The notes beneath the pieces are model-generated. The model searched no databases, was not told where the DNA came from, and worked only from the letters and a program-made list of their open reading frames with translations. Below are positions 8,552-15,495 of a stretch of 21,680 bases of DNA, in pieces. Every line of letters begins with the position of its first letter. The first letter of the stretch is position 1. The translations under genes were made by a program, and so were the position numbers. The DNA is from a virus: IMG/VR virus record IMGVR_UViG_3300009071_000089, positions 1 through 21,680 of that record; one strand, 5' to 3'.

Positions 8552-9116
8552 ACTATTTACAGACAAAACAGAAATTTTTGAATGCGATATAAATATTTCA
8601 GGGGCAAGTTTATCAAGCACACAAACCAGGCTTATAGTAGAGACTCCAGAATTAAATTTACTTTTTAAAGGTAAAGTTGATTCAAATGGTAAGTGTACTG
8701 TTCCAATTAAAAAACTAAAAGGAATTATTGGTGAATCATCTAAAGGAAGTATAAGACTAGAAGTTATAGCTGAAGATACATTTTTTGTTCCATGGGAAAG
8801 TAATTTTGAAGTAGAAACTTCTAAAAAAGTAACTGTTGAGGTAAAAAGCCAATCTAACTTCCCTGTAATTGCTGAATCTTTTACTCCTACAATAGAAGTT
8901 ACTGGAATCAAAGAAGAAAAAATAACTTTATCTGAAAAACAACACATTATTAATATAATAAAATTATTAGTAAAAGAAGACATAAGTTTACAAAATCTTT
9001 CAATTAAGAAAAATAAACTTAATAAAATTATAGCAGAATATGTTGAAACAAATCCAATAGAAAAAACAGGAGATGTTATTGATAAAGTAGTTAAAGTTCT
9101 TGCTAAAAGAAAATAA
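8544..9116 (+). CDS. Hypothetical protein with beta-rich N-terminal and helical C-terminal half
   Basis: This protein has 190 residues from the ATG at 8544; a TTG one codon earlier is possible, but GGAG at 8533-8536 is well spaced for the ATG. Residues 1-115 look like an immunoglobulin-like or other beta sandwich (strands such as TRLIVETPELNLLF and GSIRLEVIAEDTFFVPWE). Residues about 130-190 are helical and lysine-rich (KQHIINIIKLLVKEDISL). I recall similar proteins near the structural genes of marine T4-like phages, unnamed. No catalytic motif is visible. It overlaps the preceding gene by 8 bases, and the two may form a pair. Confidence 0.7.
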   Translation: MYKLFTDKTEIFECDINISGASLSSTQTRLIVETPELNLLFKGKVDSNGKCTVPIKKLKGIIGESSKGSIRLEVIAEDTFFVPWESNFEVETSKKVTVEVKSQSNFPVIAESFTPTIEVTGIKEEKITLSEKQHIINIIKLLVKEDISLQNLSIKKNKLNKIIAEYVETNPIEKTGDVIDKVVKVLAKRK

Positions 9117-9126
9117 GGGGTTATAG

Positions 9127-10587
9127 GTGGCAGATTTCACCAACAATAATATACAAGATACTTATCAACGAGTATTACAACTTGATTCTGACCAAATACA
9201 AGACGGTACAGGTAGCGTGGTTTTATCGTCAACAGAATTATCTTCCATACAAGCAATAGGAACTCCAGCAATAGCTGCTAGTGAATGGACACAAATAAAA
9301 AATATTGGGTCAGCTCAAATTAGTGCAGGAGAGTGGGGATATGTTGCTACAATGCAAAATGTTAGCACTACGGCATCTCCAACATTTGCAAAGCTTTCTT
9401 TAAATGGGAGCGGAGGTACACTTGACCCTGTTTTAGGTTATCCTAGTTCTGGTTCTAAAAATGACCCTCATATAGGCGTAATTAGAGGATCATCAATGTA
9501 TTTTCGTGAAGCAGAAGATCCTAATAATTTAGAAATAAGTTTTGTTTCAGGTCTAGCAGCGGATATAGCACATATCAAAAATACAGGTACACTTCATAAT
9601 GCATTAGGAAATGCAGCCGCTGACACCGCAAACACAGCTTCTTTAGCTTCTAATTTAATAGGTTTAAATACATCCGACATATTAACTACCAACACCAACC
9701 AAATTATTAGTAGTCTTAAAACTATATATGCAAGTAATAAACTTTTCTTTAGAGACACTGACATATATTTAAACTCTAACACCGATGGTACACTACAAAT
9801 AGTATCTGATAATAATGTAAATATATTTGGTAACAATGTAAAAGTATTTGCACCTCTTACTTCATCTGCGCTGTGGTTAAGCGGTTCTCTTTCTGAAAAC
9901 GTATACATTAACAATGGGCACATAACAGCCTCAGGTGATATAAGTTCAAGTGGTAATATAATAGCAAATAATTACTTTATGAGAGATCATATAGCAATTG
10001 CAGAAACAACTAATAAAATTGCATTTGGGTTTGAAAACTATACTTCTATTCAAATTGGAAAAAATAATAATCCTATAACCTTAGTAGGTAACGTAACAGC
10101 TTCAGGTAATATAAGTTCAAGTGGAAAAATTTATGGTAGACAATTTGAACAAATAGAAACTAATTGTTCAATTAATTTTAATGGTGGCCACTTTGCATAC
10201 CTACCTTTATCTAATCAAAATACAAACGACAGCGAGTTGTCAACTAATCTAAATATAAATAGGGTGGCTGTTGTTCCTGGTAAACCTGTAAAATCAATTA
10301 TAAGAGCAACGGGAAATAGTTTAGGTGATAACACTCCTTACACTATGAGTTATTGGGAGGCTAAAGAAACAGAACCAACAACCCCAATTTTTAAGGCCGC
10401 AGTATATGCTGACACGGACAGTAGTAGTAATAAAGATGCAATAAGATTTGATTGGTCTTCACCAAATTCAGGTTCGACAATCGATATAGAGGAAGGATCT
10501 CGTATTTTTATGAGCTTATCTTCAAGTAATTCTGGTACTACTGGTTATATAATAACCCACCTTTGGGAATGGGATTATAATAGTTAA
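9127..10587 (+). CDS. Second tail-fibre protein with TASGNISSSG repeats
   Basis: This is a 486-residue protein with a GTG start, supported by AAGGGG at 9115-9120 and by the lack of a better in-frame ATG. The N-terminus (DTYQRVLQLDSDQIQDGTGS) looks like a virion-attachment module seen at the start of phage fibres. The middle carries two repeats of the giant fibre's type, ITASGDISSSGNI (about base 9921) and VTASGNISSSGKI (about base 10092). The last ~140 residues have no repeats and form a separate tip domain rich in Trp, Tyr and Ser. It is probably a short side fibre or an alternative adhesin sharing modules with the protein at the left of the window. It has no chaperone or peptidase domain. 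Confidence 0.8.
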   Translation: MADFTNNNIQDTYQRVLQLDSDQIQDGTGSVVLSSTELSSIQAIGTPAIAASEWTQIKNIGSAQISAGEWGYVATMQNVSTTASPTFAKLSLNGSGGTLDPVLGYPSSGSKNDPHIGVIRGSSMYFREAEDPNNLEISFVSGLAADIAHIKNTGTLHNALGNAAADTANTASLASNLIGLNTSDILTTNTNQIISSLKTIYASNKLFFRDTDIYLNSNTDGTLQIVSDNNVNIFGNNVKVFAPLTSSALWLSGSLSENVYINNGHITASGDISSSGNIIANNYFMRDHIAIAETTNKIAFGFENYTSIQIGKNNNPITLVGNVTASGNISSSGKIYGRQFEQIETNCSINFNGGHFAYLPLSNQNTNDSELSTNLNINRVAVVPGKPVKSIIRATGNSLGDNTPYTMSYWEAKETEPTTPIFKAAVYADTDSSSNKDAIRFDWSSPNSGSTIDIEEGSRIFMSLSSSNSGTTGYIITHLWEWDYNS

Positions 10588-10590
10588 AAC

Positions 10591-10603
10591 TGATATTTAT
10601 ATA
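10591..10603. promoter_or_regulatory. AT-rich start-site motif TGATATTTATATA
   Basis: This is an exact copy of the 13-base word at 8213-8225, ending two bases before the ATG of the kinase gene, which again lacks a Shine-Dalgarno sequence. It separates the adhesion genes from the candidate cargo genes, a sensible place for a transcription or processing signal. Confidence 0.45.
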
Positions 10604-10605
10604 AG

Positions 10606-11310
10606 ATGATAAAACTAGTAGACATATTAAATGAAGGAGTATACGATCCAGGAATTTTTAAAGCAGTATTTACTGCAGGAGGTCCTGGTAGCGGAAAATC
10701 ATATGCAGCATCAAGTCTATTTGGTATGCCTGAAAAAATGCCCTTTGTTTCTGCCCAAGGACTTAAATCCGTTAATAGTGATAAATATTTTGAAACGTAT
10801 TTGCAAATGAAAGGCTTAAGCCAAGATATAGCAAAGTTAAATCCAGACGAATACGAACAAGCAATGAAACTAAGACAAAAAAGTAAAAAAGTTAGAGACG
10901 CTGCCCTTAAAAATTACATAAATGGAAGACTAGGTTTACTTATAGATGGAACAGGTAAAAATTATCCTAATATAGCCAAACAGAAAAAAAGATTACAAGA
11001 CGTAGGGTACGACTGTTTCATGATATTCGTTAATACAGATCTAGACGTTGCCCTTGAAAGAAACCAGGAAAGAGAAAGAAAACTTCCAACAGAATTAGTA
11101 AAATCTTCTTGGCAGGCGGTCCAAAATAATCTAGGTAAATTTCAATCTCTTTTTGGTTCTAGTAACGTGTTAGTTGTAGATAATTCAGAAAAAAAAGATT
11201 TTGCAGATATTATAAAATCAAAGGCAAGAGAGTTTGTAACTAGGCCTGTACAAAATCACATAGCAAAAAAATGGATCAAAAAAGAATTAGAGCTTAGGAA
11301 ATCAAAATGA
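10606..11310 (+). CDS. P-loop kinase (zeta-toxin / polynucleotide-kinase-like) with a capsid-targeting-like leader
   Basis: This 234-residue protein has Walker A at residues 25-32 (GGPGSGKS), an Asp in VNSDKYF (about 59) in the position of the catalytic base of zeta-toxin-like kinases, LLIDGTGK at 111-118 as a Walker-B-like strand, and an arginine-rich lid (ERNQERERKLP, 151-161). It should phosphorylate a small molecule or nucleic-acid end; the substrate cannot be read from the sequence. Residues 1-10 (MIKLVDILNE, then G) look like a T4 internal-protein leader with an L-x-E site for the prohead protease. The stop overlaps the next gene's start as ATGA, so the two are translationally coupled and probably act together. 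Alternatives are a nucleoside/nucleotide kinase, a zeta-type sugar-nucleotide kinase, or an RNA 5'-kinase. Confidence 0.8.
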   Translation: MIKLVDILNEGVYDPGIFKAVFTAGGPGSGKSYAASSLFGMPEKMPFVSAQGLKSVNSDKYFETYLQMKGLSQDIAKLNPDEYEQAMKLRQKSKKVRDAALKNYINGRLGLLIDGTGKNYPNIAKQKKRLQDVGYDCFMIFVNTDLDVALERNQERERKLPTELVKSSWQAVQNNLGKFQSLFGSSNVLVVDNSEKKDFADIIKSKAREFVTRPVQNHIAKKWIKKELELRKSK

Positions 11311-13712
11311 GTTTAGGAAAGTATTTATCAGATAAAATTTTACTTGAGGAAACTAATATTAAAACTATTGTTGCAATATATCCTGGAAGATTTCAACCTA
11401 TGGGAGCTCACCACGCAAAGACATTTAAGTGGCTTCAGTCAAAGTTTAAAGAGGCATATGTTGGAACAAGCGATAAAGTAGATTTACCAAAATCACCATT
11501 TTCTTTTGTAGAAAAGAAAAAAATAATAAATTCTCACGGAATATCAAACGTTGTAAAAATAAAAAATCCATATAAAGCAGAAGAAATATTAAAGAAGTAT
11601 GACCCTAAAACTACTGCAGCTGTATTTATGGTTGGTAAAAAAGACGCACAAAGATTAGGTGGTAAGTTTTTTAAACCATGGAAAGGAAAAGCTGAGGTAG
11701 GATATAGAGATGGAGCTTATACAATAATAGCACCTCATGTTAGTATGAATGTACCAGGATATGGAGAGATGAGTGGTACTGCAATAAGAAAAGCTTTAGG
11801 CGATACTCAATTAAGTAAGCCAGAAAAATTAAAAATTTTTAGAGGAATATTTGGCCACACTAAAAATTATGACCTTATTATTGATAAACTAGAAAAGCTA
11901 AATGAAACAATTGAAAGTTTTTGTAAAAGTAGTAAAATATTAGATATAATAAAGGAAGCCTCAACAATGCCTCTCTCCCAAGCAGATGTTGATGATGGAC
12001 CAAGATATTTTTATGGTACCCAAAAATCATATAGATTTGATAATAAAAAACTAGCACAAAAAATGGGAATGGAAGTTTTAAATTATATAGTTGGAGAAGA
12101 AGAATTTTTTCAACACGATACAGCGTTTAAAAAAGATTTTACTGGAGGACCAACAGGAGCAGTAACGTATTTTCCAGCTGGTATACCGGCAACAGGTGAT
12201 AAAGGTGTTAGTGCAGGAACAAATTACTTAGAAGATAGAGTGGGTAGAGATGCATTTAGTCGTTGGGCTAGCTGGTCAAAATATATATCGCAAGCAGCAG
12301 GATACCAATTTCTTAATTTTTTAGGATCTGAAATATCAATTAAACAAAGTAAGTTAGAGCCAATAACGCAAGATAAAGAAATGAAAAAACTACAAAAAAT
12401 GTTAAATAAACAAAAAAGCGTTAAAATAGCCGATCAAGAAGTAACCACTATAAAACCAACTTCGATACATTCAGTAGATGAAAGCTTAGGAAAGTGGTTA
12501 GCCAATCAATTATTGCTAACTGAAGGCGGAGCATACGGCCATATGTCTCATCCATTTGATGATAGAGGTTTGACATTTGGAGACTTTAAAGGTATTATTA
12601 ATCTAGCCCTTCAAGGCAGATTAGATCTAGAAAAAGCTGCTACTGAAAAAACTGATGGACAAAATTTATTTATTAGTTGGAATGGCAAAATGTTAGCAGC
12701 TAGAAATACTGGAGACCTAAAACGTGGAGGTATGGATTATAAGGCAGTTGCAAAAAAGTTTGCAGGTAGAGGAAATATAGAAAAAGCTTTTACTTTTGCA
12801 ATGAAAGACTTGTCAAAAGCAATTGGTAGTTTATCTTTAAAGCAACAAGAAAAAATATTTGATGGTGGTAATAACTGGGTAAACATGGAAATTATGTTTC
12901 CAGCTTCTGCAAATGTTATTACTTATGACGCACCATATCTACAGTTTCATAACGTATTACAATATAAAGATGGTAAAGCAATAGGATCTGTTCAAAATGG
13001 CGCAAGAATTTTAGCTGGAATGATTACACAAACAAATCAATCAGTACAAAAAAACTTTTCTATTATAGGTCCCAAGGTTCTTAAAATGAAACCTCACCAA
13101 GACTATGCAGATAAAAAACCATATTTTACGGCAAAATTAAATAAGTTAATGAAAAAGTATAATATGAAAGACACATCTACTTTTGCAGAATATCATCAAG
13201 CTTGGTGGGAAAATTTCGTTGATAAAAAAATAAAAGGTGTAGATAATACAATTAAAATGGGACTGGTTAAACGTCGGGCATTTTTTGATAAATCTTTTAG
13301 ATTAGACAAGAAAAATTTTACAGATGAAAACATGCTTAAAAAAGCCAAAGAGTTTGATAAGTTAAAACATGCAGACCAAGTAAAAGAAAATATGCTTCCG
13401 TTTGAAACTTTATTTTTTGAATTAGGAGCAGAAGTACTTAAAAATGTAGAAGGTTTTTTAGCTGCTAATCCCGATAAAGCTATTCAAAATGTAAGAAAAC
13501 AGGTTGCAAAAGCAATTAACGATGTTAGAAAAGGCGGAGATTTAAAAAAGTTAAATAGAATGACTCAGCAATTACAAAAAATTGCTGCTATTGGAGGATT
13601 TAAAACTATAATTCCAAGCGAAGGATTAGTTTTTATATATAAAGGAAACACATATAAATTAACAGGAGCATTTGCGCCAGTAAATCAAATTACTGGCATG
13701 ATGACTTTCTAA
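11307..13712 (+). CDS. Three-module protein: NMNAT-like nucleotidyltransferase, unknown module, RNA/DNA-ligase-like module
   Basis: This protein has 801 residues, starting at the ATG that overlaps the kinase stop, with AGGA at 11296-11299. Module 1 (about 15-205) has YPGRFQP...GAHH at 25-36, a form of the HxGH signature, and MSGTAIRKAL at 155-164, equivalent to ISxTxxR. These mark a cytidylyltransferase/NMNAT-type enzyme. Module 2 (about 218-390) is unrecognised and rich in aromatic residues. Module 3 (about 407-801) has KTDG at 448-451 (the nucleotidylated lysine of ligases), AARNTG at 464-469, NMEIMFP at 526-532 (motif III-like), EGLVF at 772-776 (motif IV) and YKLTG at 783-787 (motif V-like). 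A helical insert of about 240 residues separates the last two groups from the rest. L-x-E sites lie at residues 12-14, 215-217 and 404-406, each ending a leader-like segment, so the protein may be cut into three. Confidence 0.8.
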   Translation: MSLGKYLSDKILLEETNIKTIVAIYPGRFQPMGAHHAKTFKWLQSKFKEAYVGTSDKVDLPKSPFSFVEKKKIINSHGISNVVKIKNPYKAEEILKKYDPKTTAAVFMVGKKDAQRLGGKFFKPWKGKAEVGYRDGAYTIIAPHVSMNVPGYGEMSGTAIRKALGDTQLSKPEKLKIFRGIFGHTKNYDLIIDKLEKLNETIESFCKSSKILDIIKEASTMPLSQADVDDGPRYFYGTQKSYRFDNKKLAQKMGMEVLNYIVGEEEFFQHDTAFKKDFTGGPTGAVTYFPAGIPATGDKGVSAGTNYLEDRVGRDAFSRWASWSKYISQAAGYQFLNFLGSEISIKQSKLEPITQDKEMKKLQKMLNKQKSVKIADQEVTTIKPTSIHSVDESLGKWLANQLLLTEGGAYGHMSHPFDDRGLTFGDFKGIINLALQGRLDLEKAATEKTDGQNLFISWNGKMLAARNTGDLKRGGMDYKAVAKKFAGRGNIEKAFTFAMKDLSKAIGSLSLKQQEKIFDGGNNWVNMEIMFPASANVITYDAPYLQFHNVLQYKDGKAIGSVQNGARILAGMITQTNQSVQKNFSIIGPKVLKMKPHQDYADKKPYFTAKLNKLMKKYNMKDTSTFAEYHQAWWENFVDKKIKGVDNTIKMGLVKRRAFFDKSFRLDKKNFTDENMLKKAKEFDKLKHADQVKENMLPFETLFFELGAEVLKNVEGFLAANPDKAIQNVRKQVAKAINDVRKGGDLKKLNRMTQQLQKIAAIGGFKTIIPSEGLVFIYKGNTYKLTGAFAPVNQITGMMTF

Positions 13713-13725
13713 AGGAGAAAAGGTT

Positions 13726-14316
13726 ATGAAAAAATATATTCCAGAACATAAAGTTCAAAGAATGAGAAATTTAGCAACAAAAAAGTTTGGTGCAAAAACA
13801 AAAATACAGGTAGGTTATAAAAAAAATAATGAAGAGCATAAAGAAGGTGATGTCTGGACAGAAGGTAAAAAAACTTGGACAATAAAAAATGGAATTACTC
13901 AAACAGTAACTAAACTAGATAAAGCTAGAAACACGGTTATTATGCCAATGTTTTGTCCAAAATGCAATGATAAATATATGCGAGGTCAACTAGATAAATT
14001 ATTTTGGAAATTGTATGGTGAATGTTCAAAATGTAGAATAGCATATGAAACAGACTTAAAAATAAAAGGTACGTATGGAGAATACGAAAAAAACATTCTT
14101 GCAGGCAATATAAAAGATTGGAAAAATGACCTAGAGTCAGCAGCCAAAAGTTTTGTATCTGAAACTAATCGTAAAGGATATGTTACTGAAACAGGAAAAA
14201 TAGAAGATTGGTCAAAAGAAAATAAAACTGAAATAGAAAAAACTGTTAACGAAACAATATCTGGAATTAGTAAAAAGCTAACTTCACAGCTTGAAAAGTT
14301 GAATAACAACAACTAA
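13726..14316 (+). CDS. Hypothetical zinc-ribbon protein
   Basis: This is a 196-residue basic protein. Four cysteines, C77-x2-C80 (CPKC) and C100-x2-C103 (CSKC), form a probable zinc ribbon with a 19-residue spacer. The region before it (residues 28-66) holds GDVWTEGKKTWTIKNGITQ, a pattern I remember from unnamed marine T4-like phage proteins. The C-terminal 70 residues are charged and helical, ending in an asparagine run. A strong Shine-Dalgarno sequence (AAAGGAG, 13711-13717) supports the start. It sits between the ligase-like gene and the basic protein. Nucleic-acid binding is plausible for a zinc ribbon in a basic protein, but not shown. Confidence 0.7.
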   Translation: MKKYIPEHKVQRMRNLATKKFGAKTKIQVGYKKNNEEHKEGDVWTEGKKTWTIKNGITQTVTKLDKARNTVIMPMFCPKCNDKYMRGQLDKLFWKLYGECSKCRIAYETDLKIKGTYGEYEKNILAGNIKDWKNDLESAAKSFVSETNRKGYVTETGKIEDWSKENKTEIEKTVNETISGISKKLTSQLEKLNNNN

Positions 14317-14364
14317 TACTATATTTATTGTAGTATAATAAGAATAATTTATTGGGATTAAACT

Positions 14365-15051
14365 ATGGATATAACAACATTTAAAAAAATATTAGCTGAA
14401 GAAATTCACTCTGTTCTAAATGAGGCTTCAATAACAAAAAGATTTACTAAAGCTGTTGAAGCATACAGAACAATACAAGTAAAACAACAAGAATTAAGGA
14501 AAAAATTTGTTGCTGAAAAAGATCCAAAAAAGAAAGAAGCTTTAAAACAATCTTTAATTAGTTTGCATAAAAAAGTACAAAAAGCCGAATCAGATTTTAA
14601 TTCTGCTCTAAAATCAGAACCAATAGATGACTTAACAGAAAAAAGCCAAGGTCTTTGGGCAAATATACATGCCAAAAGAAAAAGAGGCGAAAAACCGGCA
14701 AAAAAAGGAAGTAAAGCGCACAAAAAAGCAGTAAAAGCTGCCAGGTCTATAAATAAATCTGAAGGCAAATTAAATGAATCTCCAACAGATATATTGGCAA
14801 GCGATATTGGCGGTAAAGTATATTCTGCAACAGGTGGACGTACAGCTCAAGCACAAAAAACAAATAAAACTTTTGACGATGGAGTACCAGTACTAAAAAA
14901 TATTGCAAGGGCAAAAAAAGAAACGGTTAAATTGCCTAAAAAATTTAAAGTAGTTGTAGACGAAAGATATGGGTGGTATTATTATTTTGATAAAGGATAT
15001 TGGTACGGTATAGATAAAAAGAAATACAGTACACCACCATTTGAATATTAA
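14365..15051 (+). CDS. Very basic protein with a leader and prohead-protease-like sites
   Basis: This is a 228-residue lysine-rich protein. Residues 1-20 form an amphipathic leader with two L-x-E triplets (LAE at 10-12, LNE at 18-20, then A-S), like the capsid-targeting ends of T4 internal proteins. Residues 25-82 are a charged helix. Residues 95-131 hold GLWANIHAKRKRGEKPAKKG followed by KAVKAARSIN, a short basic module recurring in phage and giant-virus proteins (I recall the label DUF5872, not checked). Another L-x-E (LNE at 136-138, then S) separates it from an aromatic C-terminus (RYGWYYYFDKGYWYG). A DNA-binding internal capsid protein is a reasonable guess. The start is supported by GGGA at 14355-14358. 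Confidence 0.7.
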   Translation: MDITTFKKILAEEIHSVLNEASITKRFTKAVEAYRTIQVKQQELRKKFVAEKDPKKKEALKQSLISLHKKVQKAESDFNSALKSEPIDDLTEKSQGLWANIHAKRKRGEKPAKKGSKAHKKAVKAARSINKSEGKLNESPTDILASDIGGKVYSATGGRTAQAQKTNKTFDDGVPVLKNIARAKKETVKLPKKFKVVVDERYGWYYYFDKGYWYGIDKKKYSTPPFEY

Positions 15052-15067
15052 ATAAGGAGAAAACGTT

Positions 15068-15460
15068 ATGAGTATATTAACAAAGTTATTTTCAGGCGGA
15101 GCAGCCGATTTAGTAAAAGGTGTAGGTGGAGTCATAGATAACCTACATACTTCTAAAGAAGAAAAATTAGCAGCAGAACAAAAAATAAAAAAATTGGTTT
15201 CTGATTATGAAACTAAAATGGAGGCTAATATAACTGATAGGTGGAAATCAGATATGAATTCTGATTCTTGGTTATCAAAAAATGTTAGGCCAATGGTACT
15301 TATATTTTTAGTAGTATGTACAGTATTAATGATATTTATTGATGCAGGATCTATAAACTTTGTTGTAGAAGAAAAATGGACAGATCTTCTACAATTAGTA
15401 CTTATTACAGTTATTGGTGCATATTTTGGCGGTAGATCTTTTGAAAAGAGAAAGAAATAA
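15068..15460 (+). CDS. Holin-like membrane protein (gene-transfer-agent 3TM holin type)
   Basis: This 130-residue protein has a glycine-rich amphipathic N-terminus (residues 8-24), a charged helix (28-58), then two hydrophobic segments at about 75-92 (RPMVLIFLVVCTVLMIF) and 105-121 (LLQLVLITVIGAYFGG), and a basic tail (RSFEKRKK). The stretch RWKSDMNSDSWLSKNVRP is the hallmark of the GTA-type holin family, whose members open the inner membrane so that lysin or particles escape. No endolysin gene is next to it; the terminase follows directly. The Shine-Dalgarno sequence AAGGAGA at 15054-15060 fits. The family call is from memory of the motif. Confidence 0.75.
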   Translation: MSILTKLFSGGAADLVKGVGGVIDNLHTSKEEKLAAEQKIKKLVSDYETKMEANITDRWKSDMNSDSWLSKNVRPMVLIFLVVCTVLMIFIDAGSINFVVEEKWTDLLQLVLITVIGAYFGGRSFEKRKK

Positions 15461-15483
15461 CGTATTAAAATTGTCTTAAAAAT

Positions 15484-15494
15484 ATATTTATATA
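15484..15494. promoter_or_regulatory. AT-rich start-site motif ATATTTATATA
   Basis: The core of the motif at 8213 and 10591 lies one base before the terminase ATG. The terminase gene has no Shine-Dalgarno sequence in the 35-base gap. Confidence 0.4.
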
Positions 15495-15495
15495 T

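Noticed and set aside
8501-8983. Minus-strand open frame of 160 codons
   Set aside because: It is fully antisense to two overlapping + strand genes with good starts, and no recognisable domain is present.
9127-10587. Variable fibre tip as a target of a diversity-generating retroelement
   Set aside because: No reverse transcriptase gene and no template repeat of the tip are present in the window.
11307-13712. The 801-residue frame as an artefact of missed stop codons between separate genes
   Set aside because: The frame is continuous with coding character throughout, and there are no ribosome binding sites at the module boundaries, so it is translated as one protein.
14317-14336. Inverted repeat TACTA...TAGTA as a terminator
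   Set aside because: The stem is only five A/T-rich pairs with no following T run, too weak to call. No convincing rho-independent terminator was seen anywhere in the window.
14748-14755. TATAAATA on the + strand as a T4-type late promoter
   Set aside because: It is inside a coding region and far from any start; such words are expected by chance in this AT-rich DNA, and similar ones occur inside genes near 8585 and 10253.
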